Shown: positions 1 to 6,800 of the stretch, piece after piece
How the letters are laid out: every line of letters begins with the position of its first letter
Position numbering within the stretch: the first letter of the stretch is position 1
Assembly: GCA_902806355.1 (NCBI GenBank)
Contig: CADCWI010000025.1
Coordinates: 1 to 8,489 of the forward strand
From: an uncultured Thermomicrobiales bacterium
GTDB taxonomy: Bacteria; Chloroflexota; Chloroflexia; Thermomicrobiales; UBA6265
Direction of reading: 5' to 3'
DNA: 8,489 bases
Notes under the pieces: generated by a model
What the model saw: only the letters and a program-made list of their open reading frames with translations
What the model was told of the DNA's origin: nothing
Database searches by the model: none
Made by a program: the position numbers and the translations under genes

Positions 1-714
1 GCTGGCGATCGACCGCATCACGGCATCCTGCACATCGAAGTTGGCAGGTGGGTCGAACTGCCGCGGCAGGACATCGATCCTGCGGATGCGATCGACCCGG
101 AATGTCCGCGTGCCTTGGCGCAGGTGACACCACCCATGCACATACCACAGCCCACCTAAGAGCAGCACCCCATACGGATCGACCTCCCGGGCTGTCTGGT
201 CGCCGTCGGGTCGGCCATACCGCATCCAGCACCGCTGGTGGGACATGGCGGCGTGGGTCACTCTCGCGAGCACGGTCGGGTCGGGGAATGCATCCCTCGG
301 TGCCCAATCCATCTCGGCGACGGTGAAGCCATCCTGGATCGTCGCAATCTGGTCCGCCAGCTCCCTCGGCAGCACGCGCTCGATCTTGGCGAGCGCCCGC
401 GCAACCGGCATCGGCAGCTCGTCGCTGCTCGATGTCCGCGTTCCCAGCAACGCCACGGAGAGCCCGATTGCCTCATCGGCACTGAACATCAACGGCGGCA
501 GCCGGAATCCGGGGCGCAGCCAGTACCCACCGGTCCGCCCGGCGGCGGGCTCGACCGGAATCCCCATATCCTGCAGTGTTACGACGTAGCGGCGAACCGT
601 CCGTGTCGTCACGCCAAGTTCGTCAGCGAGCGCGGGACCGCTCATGCCGGGGCGGTCCTGCAGCAGTTCGAGCATGGCAAGGATCCGGCTGGTCGGCCGG
701 GTGGCGTCCTGCAC
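1..714 (-). CDS. HTH-WYL (YafY/DeoR-like) transcriptional regulator, C-terminus beyond window
   Basis: A DNA-binding regulator whose 238 visible codons run open to the left edge, so only the C-terminal end is missing. Residues about 5-65 form a winged helix-turn-helix: SRILAMLELLQ, then LADELGVTTRTVRRYV as the recognition helix, then a wing ending GRTGGYWL. Residues about 178-214 are a WYL domain, with the signature DPYGVLLLGGLWYVHGW (WYV in place of WYL) followed by the Arg-rich segment around TRTFRVDRIRRID. WYL domains usually sense a small ligand or nucleic acid. The GTG at 714 was chosen because GGGAGGTGAT, a near-perfect Shine-Dalgarno sequence, ends just upstream; the in-frame GTG at 720 sits inside that sequence. 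The gene is divergent from the cysteine hydrolase at 889 and probably controls it and itself. The ligand is unknown. The family call is firm; repressor versus activator is not settled. Confidence 0.9.
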   Translation of the reverse strand, partial: MQDATRPTSRILAMLELLQDRPGMSGPALADELGVTTRTVRRYVVTLQDMGIPVEPAAGRTGGYWLRPGFRLPPLMFSADEAIGLSVALLGTRTSSSDELPMPVARALAKIERVLPRELADQIATIQDGFTVAEMDWAPRDAFPDPTVLARVTHAAMSHQRCWMRYGRPDGDQTAREVDPYGVLLLGGLWYVHGWCHLRQGTRTFRVDRIRRIDVLPRQFDPPANFDVQDAVMRSIAS

Positions 715-745
715 GATCACCTCCCAAGTCCCCCTTTTTCCGCTC

Positions 746-759
746 GCTGGAGATCCAGC
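746..759. promoter_or_regulatory. Inverted repeat in divergent promoter region
   Basis: Arms GCTGGA and TCCAGC are perfectly complementary around a 2-base centre, giving a 14-bp near-palindrome 32 bp upstream of the regulator start. Its place between two divergent genes makes a protein-binding site plausible. It is short enough that chance is not excluded. Confidence 0.3.
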
Positions 760-776
760 TGAAGGCAGCTATAAAC

Positions 777-795
777 GAGGACGCTATCTGTCCTC
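777..795. promoter_or_regulatory. Candidate operator, 6-bp arms with 7-bp spacer
   Basis: GAGGAC and GTCCTC flank a 7-base spacer; centre-to-centre spacing is 13 bp, near one helical turn, as expected for a dimeric regulator. On the minus strand it lies just upstream of an AT-rich TTTATAGC stretch that could be the regulator's -10, so binding here could control both divergent genes. The repeat is seen directly; its role as the WYL regulator's operator is inference. Confidence 0.4.
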
Positions 796-888
796 CCCGA
801 CCGATATTCTACATCCAGTCATCGAAAACGTATCGCATGATCGGTTGAGACGCGCCAGGCGCTACAGAGGCGGGAAGGGAATTCCACC

Positions 889-1479
889 ATGCAGTCAGCA
901 CTCCAAGATCGCGGCGGAAAAACGGCACTGCTCGTGATCGATGTCCAGAATGCGGTCGTCGAGGACGCCTGGGATCGGGACGGCGTCCTCTCGCGGATCG
1001 GCTCGGTGATCGAGGGGGCCAGGGCGAGCGGAACTCCGGTCATTTACATCCAGCACGACGAGCCGGGAACGCCGGACATGACCATGGACACAGAAGGCTG
1101 GCGGATCGTAGGCGAGGTCGCGCCGGCTGAGGGCGAGCCGGTCATCGCCAAGCAGCACGGCGACGCGTTCGTCGAGACCGCGCTGGAAGCCACGCTCGCC
1201 GGGCTGGAGGTCGGGCACCTGATCCTCGTCGGTGCCCAGTCCGACGCCTGCGTGCGCTCGACATCATACGGTGCGCTGCGGGCGGGCTACGACATCACGC
1301 TCGTGAGCGACGCGCACACCACGTCAGATCGTCCGAACGGCGATGGCGTCATCCCGGCGGAACTGATCGTCGCTCACGTCAATCTGGCGAACCAGTTCAT
1401 CGATTACCCGGACACAAACTCTCGGATCATCCCGCACACGGAGATGGTGAGCGAGCTTGCCCCGGCGTTGATCGACTGA
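889..1479 (+). CDS. Isochorismatase-like cysteine hydrolase
   Basis: A 196-aa alpha/beta hydrolase of the isochorismatase-like superfamily, which includes nicotinamidases, N-carbamoyl amidases and isochorismatases. The expected triad is visible: Asp18 in LLVIDVQN, Lys88 in VIAKQHGDAF and the nucleophile Cys121 in QSDACVRST. The C-terminal part contains the usual helix and strand after ALRAGYDITLVSDAHTT (about 129-145). Length is normal for single-domain members. The ATG at 889 follows a GGGAAGGGA ribosome-binding site. The substrate cannot be read from the sequence: the metal-binding Asp/His set of true nicotinamidases is not evident, so a small amide or carbamoyl compound is a guess. The gene is divergent from the HTH-WYL regulator, which is the natural candidate for its control. 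It is probably transcribed alone, since the next plus-strand feature is a tRNA about 400 bp downstream. Confidence 0.9.
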   Translation: MQSALQDRGGKTALLVIDVQNAVVEDAWDRDGVLSRIGSVIEGARASGTPVIYIQHDEPGTPDMTMDTEGWRIVGEVAPAEGEPVIAKQHGDAFVETALEATLAGLEVGHLILVGAQSDACVRSTSYGALRAGYDITLVSDAHTTSDRPNGDGVIPAELIVAHVNLANQFIDYPDTNSRIIPHTEMVSELAPALID

Positions 1480-1825
1480 TCGTTCCTGGTACAGCGAAGG
1501 ACCGGCAATCACGAAAGGAACGCCTGGTGCATGACCTTACCGCGCTCATCGTTGACGAACGACATGTCAATCAACACCGTCGGCAGCTCAAGCGACATGG
1601 CGGCCCGCACGGCACCCACGATCTCCCGCGCGTCTCCACGCCACATCCGGTCCGGAGATGGATCGGACTCCGGCTGATCGGTCTTGGTGGTGCGGTAGCC
1701 GGTGCTTCCGACGCTCCCGCTCGTGCCGCCATTGCGATGCCGCAAGCGGCGAGTCCGGAGGTCCAGGCTGCTGTGTGACGGTCACGCCGACGCTTGGGAT
1801 CAGAGACGAAAGCGGGCTTCGGTGC
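1480..1825. other. Gene-poor stretch with one doubtful ORF
   Basis: About 350 bases between the hydrolase stop and the tRNA promoter hold no gene I recognise. One minus-strand ORF is described separately. The stretch also contains the short inverted repeat GTGAC-G-GTCAC at 1775-1785 and a weak 7-bp pairing, CGTTCCT (1481-1487) with AGGAACG (1516-1522). The latter has a 28-base loop and no T run, so it is not a convincing terminator. Confidence 0.5.
1509..1745 (-). CDS. Doubtful small hypothetical ORF, possibly a gene remnant
   Basis: A 78-codon ORF from a TTG, or 45 codons if started at the ATG at 1646. The last 40 residues look like real protein: a helix-like EIVGAVRAAMSLEL, a strand-like PTVLIDMSF, then a short polar tail ending QAFLS, with G/C-ending codons typical of the genome. 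The N-terminal part is low-complexity and polar, and none of the possible starts has a good ribosome-binding site. An in-frame stop lies only 12 codons upstream of the TTG. It could be a small protein or the 3' remnant of a lost gene. I do not recognise a family. Confidence 0.25.
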   Translation of the reverse strand: MRHRNGGTSGSVGSTGYRTTKTDQPESDPSPDRMWRGDAREIVGAVRAAMSLELPTVLIDMSFVNDERGKVMHQAFLS

Positions 1826-1826
1826 G

Positions 1827-1835
1827 TGGTACACT
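1827..1835 (+). promoter_or_regulatory. Extended -10 promoter of tRNA-Cys
   Basis: TGGTACACT carries the extended -10 TGn element plus a TACACT hexamer. There is no good -35 at 16-18 bp, which an extended -10 can tolerate. Transcription would begin near 1842, about 44 bases before the mature tRNA, and the leader would include the hairpin at 1850-1881. Confidence 0.5.
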
Positions 1836-1849
1836 CTGGCGTCAGAATG

Positions 1850-1881
1850 CGAGGGTGGATGCTGGCAAGTCTCCACCCTCG
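1850..1881 (+). other. Leader hairpin just upstream of tRNA-Cys
   Basis: CGAGGGTGGA (1850-1859) pairs perfectly with TCCACCCTCG (1872-1881) around a 12-base loop. The 10-bp stem ends 4 bases before the tRNA's first base. There is no T run after it, so it is not a terminator. It may set the structure seen by RNase P or another nuclease on the precursor; the role is inferred. Confidence 0.5.
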
Positions 1882-1885
1882 GCAT

Positions 1886-1959
1886 GGCGCCATGGCCAAG
1901 CGGTAAGGCACGGGTTTGCAAAACCCTGATCGCCGGTTCGAATCCGGCTGGCGCCTCCA
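1886..1959 (+). tRNA. tRNA-Cys (anticodon GCA)
   Basis: A complete cloverleaf can be drawn. The acceptor stem GGCGCCA (1886-1892) pairs with TGGCGCC (1949-1955). The D stem is GCC/GGC (1895-1897 with 1907-1909). The anticodon loop is TTGCAAA (1916-1922) with GCA at 1918-1920. The T arm is GCCGG-TTCGAAT-CCGGC (1932-1948). The discriminator is T73 (1956), a known identity base for cysteine, and CCA is encoded (1957-1959). The first anticodon-stem pair, C27 with U43, is a mismatch; the other four pair. It is a single tRNA with its own terminator, not part of a tRNA cluster. Confidence 0.97.
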
Positions 1960-1979
1960 CATCTGTATATTCCCGTGCC

Positions 1980-2020
1980 GCGCGACATCTCCAGCCGATG
2001 TCGCGCTTTCTCTTTCTGTT
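1980..2020 (+). terminator. Intrinsic terminator of tRNA-Cys
   Basis: GCGCGACATC (1980-1989) pairs perfectly over 10 bp with GATGTCGCGC (1997-2006) around a 7-base loop. It is followed by a pyrimidine-rich, T-heavy tail (TTTCTCTTTCTGTT). It lies 20 bases after the tRNA CCA and ends that transcript before the Nudix gene. Confidence 0.88.
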
Positions 2021-2091
2021 GAAGGCGTGAACCGTCCTGGAGCAGATACCCATCAACGCTCTTGATTTTCGCTCGCTCCGGAGACCAGAGC

Positions 2092-2700
2092 ATGACCGAC
2101 GATCACGCCCTTTCGACTGATTTGGCTGACGCTCCCGACTTTCCGCACGAGGAACAGACGGGGAGTACGCGTGCCTTCGATGGCAAGATGCTGCATGTTC
2201 GAGTCGATACCGTACGGATGCCATCGGGCAGGGAGACTGTCCGCGAGATCGTCGAGCACCCGGGATCGGTCGTGATCGTGCCCGTCACGGTCGACGACGA
2301 GGTGATCCTGATTCGCCAGTTCCGGCACGCAACCGGGAAGGAACTCCTGGAACTCCCTGCCGGGCTGATCGACCCCGGCGAGGCGATCATGGAGACGGCC
2401 GCTCGCGAGCTGCGGGAGGAGACCGGCTATGTGGCCGGTACGCTGCGTCGCCTGACGACGGTCTACGTCAGCCCGGGTTACTCGGAGGAGCGAACGTCGA
2501 TCGTGCTTGCCGAAGAATGCGTCGCGACCGAACACGAACCGGACCCGGACGAGCCAATGCAGATCGTGAGGCGGCCACTCACCTCGATTCCGGACCTGCT
2601 GATCCCCGGCGACACGGTGATCGAGAACGCCCAGGCGATGATCGGCCTGCTCTGGCTCCTCAGATTACGTAATCTTCATCCGCAATCCGGCTCGTATTGA
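2092..2700 (+). CDS. Nudix hydrolase, ADP-ribose pyrophosphatase-like
   Basis: A 202-aa Nudix enzyme, probably splitting ADP-ribose or a similar nucleoside diphosphate sugar into two monophosphates in the cytoplasm. The Nudix box spans residues 91-113 and fits G-x5-E-x7-R-E-x2-E-E-x-G exactly (GLIDPGE, then ARELREETGY). Two features favour the ADP-ribose group: RQFRH before the box (75-79) with ELLELPAGLIDPGE, and SPGYSEE after it. The N-terminal strand region (about 29-63) is the usual substrate-binding and dimer arm. The ATG at 2092 has CGGAG eight bases upstream, better than the TTG at 2062. It follows the tRNA terminator, so it needs its own promoter, which I could not place. The last 15 codons run into a 14-bp palindrome and the lower-GC island, so the C-terminal tail may differ from relatives. 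Confidence 0.92.
   Translation: MTDDHALSTDLADAPDFPHEEQTGSTRAFDGKMLHVRVDTVRMPSGRETVREIVEHPGSVVIVPVTVDDEVILIRQFRHATGKELLELPAGLIDPGEAIMETAARELREETGYVAGTLRRLTTVYVSPGYSEERTSIVLAEECVATEHEPDPDEPMQIVRRPLTSIPDLLIPGDTVIENAQAMIGLLWLLRLRNLHPQSGSY
2662..2675. repeat. Perfect 14-bp palindrome in the 3' end of the Nudix gene
   Basis: AGATTACGTAATCT is its own reverse complement. It is AT-rich inside a GC-rich gene and lies near the point where composition changes to the lower-GC island. It may be a binding site, a junction scar or chance. Confidence 0.4.
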
Positions 2701-2784
2701 GCTTGAAGTTTCCTGCCAAGCACAGCCATGGGCGAAACCATTGTCATCCTTGCTACACGAGTATTCATAGGGAAAGGAATGGTT

Positions 2785-3018
2785 ATGAAGGAGCAAGCGC
2801 CTGGAGCGACCGTACGCACGTCGCGATCAAATGCCAAACAGTTCCGGAAACGGAGCGCTTCGTCCGGATGGACACTCCAGCGGAAGGCTGGTCAACTCTA
2901 CTATGTCAAAGCGAATGGGGAAGTTGTAAAGGTTCCTGGCTCTGGACCTTCGAACACTATCCTGCGATCCGGAAGTCTCCTGCCTTTTTCCAAAGATTCT
3001 GAGTCATCCCACAATTAG
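2785..3018 (+). CDS. Small basic hypothetical protein
   Basis: A 77-aa protein I do not recognise. The N-terminal half is basic and disordered-looking (RTSRSNAKQFRKRS). The centre has a beta-like stretch, GWTLQRKAGQLYYVKANGEV (about 31-50), where alternating hydrophobic and polar residues suggest two or three strands. The tail is Ser-rich. The ATG at 2785 has AGGA six bases upstream; the ATGs at 2728 and 2779 are less well placed. G+C is clearly below that of the core genes. Its 3' end overlaps the 3' end of the convergent membrane gene by 15 bases. A nucleic-acid-binding role would fit the charge but is a guess. Confidence 0.5.
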   Translation: MKEQAPGATVRTSRSNAKQFRKRSASSGWTLQRKAGQLYYVKANGEVVKVPGSGPSNTILRSGSLLPFSKDSESSHN

Positions 3019-3591
3019 AAGTGCGGCTATCGACAGGAGCACGCCCTTGACGTACGGGGCGATGTTCGCAATGCCTACCCAGCGACTCTTCTTCCTGAGC
3101 GCATGCTTGTTCTCGTCCATAGCCTCCTGATACTCATTTGCGATCCAACGCAGCAGCGCGAGGCCGGGAAGCTCCTCACTGTAGCCTCTCAACGTTTTCA
3201 GATCAGGTCGATACTTCAGCTCCAGAATGAGCCCGGCTCTCACTACACGATACAGAAGACCAAGGTAGACGCCTAATCCGGCTCGGAGCGCCCACACCGC
3301 AAACGCAGGGATGTCGACATCGTTCGATCCGAGATTAAGCAGTGCGAATGTGAGGGGCAATGCGACGCTTCCGACCGAGAAGATTTGCGCAGCTCTTTAA
3401 TCAAGCACATCGAAGGAGCTGATCTGCACGTCGAGGTAGTGGCGAGCGGCATCGTTGTAGACCTGTTCGGGCATGGGACCGCTATCATCCTCGACACCTG
3501 AAAAGTTTTCAGTAGCAGGCAGAATCGCTGCTGGTCTTGTCCAATGTCGCCCAAGCCAGTCGATCATGCGTCTGCCTTGACGATTCTTCAT
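3004..3591 (-). pseudogene. Three-helix membrane protein gene broken by an in-frame TAA
   Basis: One reading frame of 195 codons is interrupted only at codon 65 (TAA, 3397-3399). Codons 1-64 encode a soluble amphipathic region, with YNDAARHYLDVQISSFDVLD just before the stop. After it come RAAQIFSVGS, TM1 (about 70-87), TM2 (about 97-116), a soluble stretch (124-170) including ENKHALRKKSRW, and a C-terminal TM3 (about 181-195). The residues around the stop read D-stop-R-A-A. In small membrane proteins of this layout a D-x-[K/R]-A motif precedes TM1, so the stop falls on the variable x position. Single-base changes from TCA, CAA, GAA or AAA would create it. The ATG at 3591 is 10 bases beyond the purD stop and has a poor ribosome-binding site; the ATG at 3567 has AAGG upstream. 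Family recall is low-confidence, and a sequencing error or recoding is possible. Confidence 0.6.
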
Positions 3592-3601
3592 CCCGAGCGG
3601 A

Positions 3602-4882
<1,281 letters not shown>

Positions 4883-4940
4883 GACATCTGCTCCCCTGTC
4901 GCCGCCCGTCCCCGAGCCTCCTTCGATATCGTCCGGATGC

Positions 4941-4946
4941 ATGATA
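4941..4946 (-). promoter_or_regulatory. Possible -10 for purD
   Basis: On the minus strand TATCAT lies about 59 bases upstream of the purD GTG. No convincing -35 was found at 17 bp, so this is a weak call. It would make the promoter nearly back to back with the one at 4995. Confidence 0.25.
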
Positions 4947-4994
4947 GCCGCTGCCCGTTCCATTCCTGGTTCTCCGCCAAGCCGGCCGCCCTCG

Positions 4995-5000
4995 TATACT
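4995..5000 (+). promoter_or_regulatory. Probable -10 for the 92-aa/ATP-grasp/peroxiredoxin cluster
   Basis: TATACT matches the -10 consensus in five of six positions. No clear -35 is seen. Transcription from about 5007 would give a leader of roughly 100 bases containing the two tandem hairpins at 5062-5090. Confidence 0.4.
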
Positions 5001-5061
5001 CAGGGGCACAGGACGGCGCACCGCCGCCTGATTTATCAGGCAACACGACGCTCACGGACGA

Positions 5062-5090
5062 TGGGCGTTCGCCCACGACCTTCCTGGTCG
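5062..5090 (+). promoter_or_regulatory. Two tandem hairpins in the 5' leader
   Basis: TGGGCG-TT-CGCCCA (5062-5075) is followed without a gap by CGACC-TTCCT-GGTCG (5076-5090). The ribosome-binding site GAAAGGAT begins at the last base of the second stem. Such placement could stabilise the mRNA or affect ribosome access. CCTT in the second loop region can alternatively pair with AAGG of the ribosome-binding site. The stems are seen; regulation is inferred. Confidence 0.4.
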
Positions 5091-5105
5091 AAAGGATCAC
5101 GGTCC

Positions 5106-5384
5106 ATGTCGCTCGATCTCTCACCGTCAGATACACGGGTCTTTCTCTTCCACTCGCCAGACGCAGCTGGCGATCCAAGCGGCTCGATGGATGTCGTCAA
5201 CTCCTGGCTCGGCAAGGATCGATCCGGCTCACCCTACTCCAATCTCCGCGTGCGCCAGGTCACCGTGGCGCCGGACGGGCAGGGCGGTATCTATACGACG
5301 GTTGTCTGCACGCTCGGCAAGCTCAGCTCCGGCGCGGTGTACAGCGGCGGACAGCGTGATCAGCTCATCGAGGATGGGGAGTAG
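5106..5384 (+). CDS. 92-aa hypothetical protein at head of the ATP-grasp cluster
   Basis: A small soluble protein with no signal peptide or membrane segment. Residues 10-15 (TRVFLF) look like a first strand. Residues 26-36 (GSMDVVNSWLG) look like a helix. Residues 47-70 (LRVRQVTVAPDG, then GGIYTTVVCTLG) look like a beta hairpin. This strand-helix-strand-strand order recalls small proteins of the Cse60 type (strand, helix with an N-x-W/F-L motif, two strands), but that is a low-confidence resemblance. The ATG has GAAAGGAT nine bases upstream, preceded by two hairpins. It ends 24 bases before the ATP-grasp gene, so co-transcription and partnership with that enzyme are likely. The C-terminal 20 residues are Ser/Gly/acid-rich and probably flexible. 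Confidence 0.72.
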   Translation: MSLDLSPSDTRVFLFHSPDAAGDPSGSMDVVNSWLGKDRSGSPYSNLRVRQVTVAPDGQGGIYTTVVCTLGKLSSGAVYSGGQRDQLIEDGE

Positions 5385-5408
5385 CCAGCCGGCTGGGCGG
5401 CGCTCACC

Positions 5409-6749
5409 ATGTCTGATCCTGGAGCGGCCGGTCCTGTGCCGGCCCGTGAGTGGCCAACGCACGGCCGGCCACTCCAAGAGAATCTACGAGAGCGACCACG
5501 GATCGTGCTGTTGATGAGCCCGGCGACGTATCGCGCGGGTGCGTTCACGGAGGCTGGTGAGAGAATCGGGCTCGATCTGGTCCGGGCGCTGGACCTGCCG
5601 GATGCCCTGGCTGCGCAGTGGCACGTTGCACTTGCCCTGGATTTCAGGGATACCAGCGAGTCGGTGGCGCGCCTGGTCGATGTCGCCGTCGGTGATCGCC
5701 GCGAATCGCTCCGGGCGATCCTGGCGGTGGATGATCGTGGTGCCCTGATCGCCGCCGAGGCGAGCGCACGGCTTGGGCTGCCGCACAACGACCCGCGTTC
5801 GGCGCTCGCGGCCCGCGACAAGTTCGTCATGCGCGAACGCCTCAGAGCAGGTGGAGTGCCCGTGCCGGGGTACGCACGATACGAGACGACGATCGATCCG
5901 GCGACGATCGCGGAGGAGATCGAGTACCCCTGCGTCGTCAAACCGCTGTTGCTCTCCGGCAGCCGCGGGGTGATTCGGGCGGACGATCCCGCCGGCTTCG
6001 TGCGGGCATTCGCGCGAACGCGTCGCATCGTCGAGGCGACGGGCGATCCCGGCGATGTCCATTGCATCCTCGTCGAGCGATTTGTGCCGGGTGTCGAAGT
6101 TGCGCTCGAAGGGCTGCTGACAGCCGGGTCCCTCCGGACGCTGGCGCTGTTCGACAAGCCCGACCCGCTCGATGGGCCCTTCTTCGAGGAGACGATCTAT
6201 GTGACGCCGTCGCGCTTGCCGGGGCACATCCAGGCGGCAATCGCGACACGGACCGCCGAATCCGCGGCGGCGGTCGGGCTCCGCGAGGGACCAGTCCACG
6301 CGGAACTGCGGATCGATCTCGAGCGGGAAGAGATCTGGATGATCGAGTTGGCGGGGCGGTCGATCGGCGGGCTCTGCTCCAGCGTCCTGGAGTTCGGGGC
6401 CGGGATGGGGCTCGAGGAGTTGATCCTGCGCCACGCCGCCGGCATCCCGCTGGGATCGACGGAGCGGTCCGACGATGCGGCCGGAGTGATGATGATCCCG
6501 ATCCCGAAGGCGGGGATGCTCCGCTGCGTCGAAGGCATGGAGGCGGCCCGGGCAGTCGAGGGCATTACCGGAATCGAGATCACGACACCGCTCAACGGCC
6601 CGATCGTGCCGCTCCCGGAGGGCGAGAGCTACCTGGGATTTATCTTCGCCCGGACGTCGACACCGCAAGGTGCCGAAGCAGCCCTTCGCGAGGCGCATGA
6701 GCTGCTCCGGTTCCGGATCGATCCGATGATCGCGCTCCATTCACGATGA
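5409..6749 (+). CDS. ATP-grasp ligase, L-amino-acid-ligase type
   Basis: A 446-aa enzyme that should form an acyl phosphate with ATP and join a carboxylate to an amine or similar acceptor; substrates are unknown. Residues about 31-125 are a pre-ATP-grasp domain (RIVLLMSPATYRAGAF). The central region has RDKFVMRERLRAGGVPVPGY (136-155) and the ATP-lysine strand YPCVVKP (Lys178). A glycine-rich loop, GSRGV, follows (184-188), then ERFVPGVEVALEGL (223-236). Metal and ATP ligands should include Glu299 (HAELRID) and Glu313 (MIELAGRSIGGLC). The usual Asn of the E-x-N-P-R motif is Ala315 here. Residues about 360-446 fit the C-terminal domain of amino-acid ligases. The ATG at 5409 has a weak ribosome-binding site, so translation may be coupled to the 92-aa gene; an in-frame GTG at 5436 is the alternative. 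It resembles the dipeptide-forming group more than biotin carboxylase or PurD. Confidence 0.87.
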   Translation: MSDPGAAGPVPAREWPTHGRPLQENLRERPRIVLLMSPATYRAGAFTEAGERIGLDLVRALDLPDALAAQWHVALALDFRDTSESVARLVDVAVGDRRESLRAILAVDDRGALIAAEASARLGLPHNDPRSALAARDKFVMRERLRAGGVPVPGYARYETTIDPATIAEEIEYPCVVKPLLLSGSRGVIRADDPAGFVRAFARTRRIVEATGDPGDVHCILVERFVPGVEVALEGLLTAGSLRTLALFDKPDPLDGPFFEETIYVTPSRLPGHIQAAIATRTAESAAAVGLREGPVHAELRIDLEREEIWMIELAGRSIGGLCSSVLEFGAGMGLEELILRHAAGIPLGSTERSDDAAGVMMIPIPKAGMLRCVEGMEAARAVEGITGIEITTPLNGPIVPLPEGESYLGFIFARTSTPQGAEAALREAHELLRFRIDPMIALHSR

Positions 6750-6800
6750 CGCGGTTTGGCGATGGGGACGCCGATTGCCCCCGATTACGAAGGACGCACC

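Noticed and set aside
1481..1522. Possible terminator after the cysteine hydrolase
   Set aside because: The 7-bp stem has a 28-base loop and no T run.
1932..1959. tRNA 3' end as an attachment site for a mobile element
   Set aside because: No repeat of the tRNA 3' sequence was seen elsewhere in the window, and there is no integrase gene.
1571..2224. 217-codon minus-strand ORF across the tRNA
   Set aside because: It runs through the tRNA, the terminator and the start of the Nudix gene, and has no protein-like features.
2741..2769. TTGTCA with TTCATA at 17 bp as promoter of the small basic gene
   Set aside because: The -10 matches the consensus poorly, and the implied start would leave almost no leader before the ribosome-binding site.
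5484..6740. 418-codon minus-strand ORF opposite the ATP-grasp gene
   Set aside because: Arg/His/Asp-rich shadow composition; the plus strand has clear ATP-grasp motifs across the same span.
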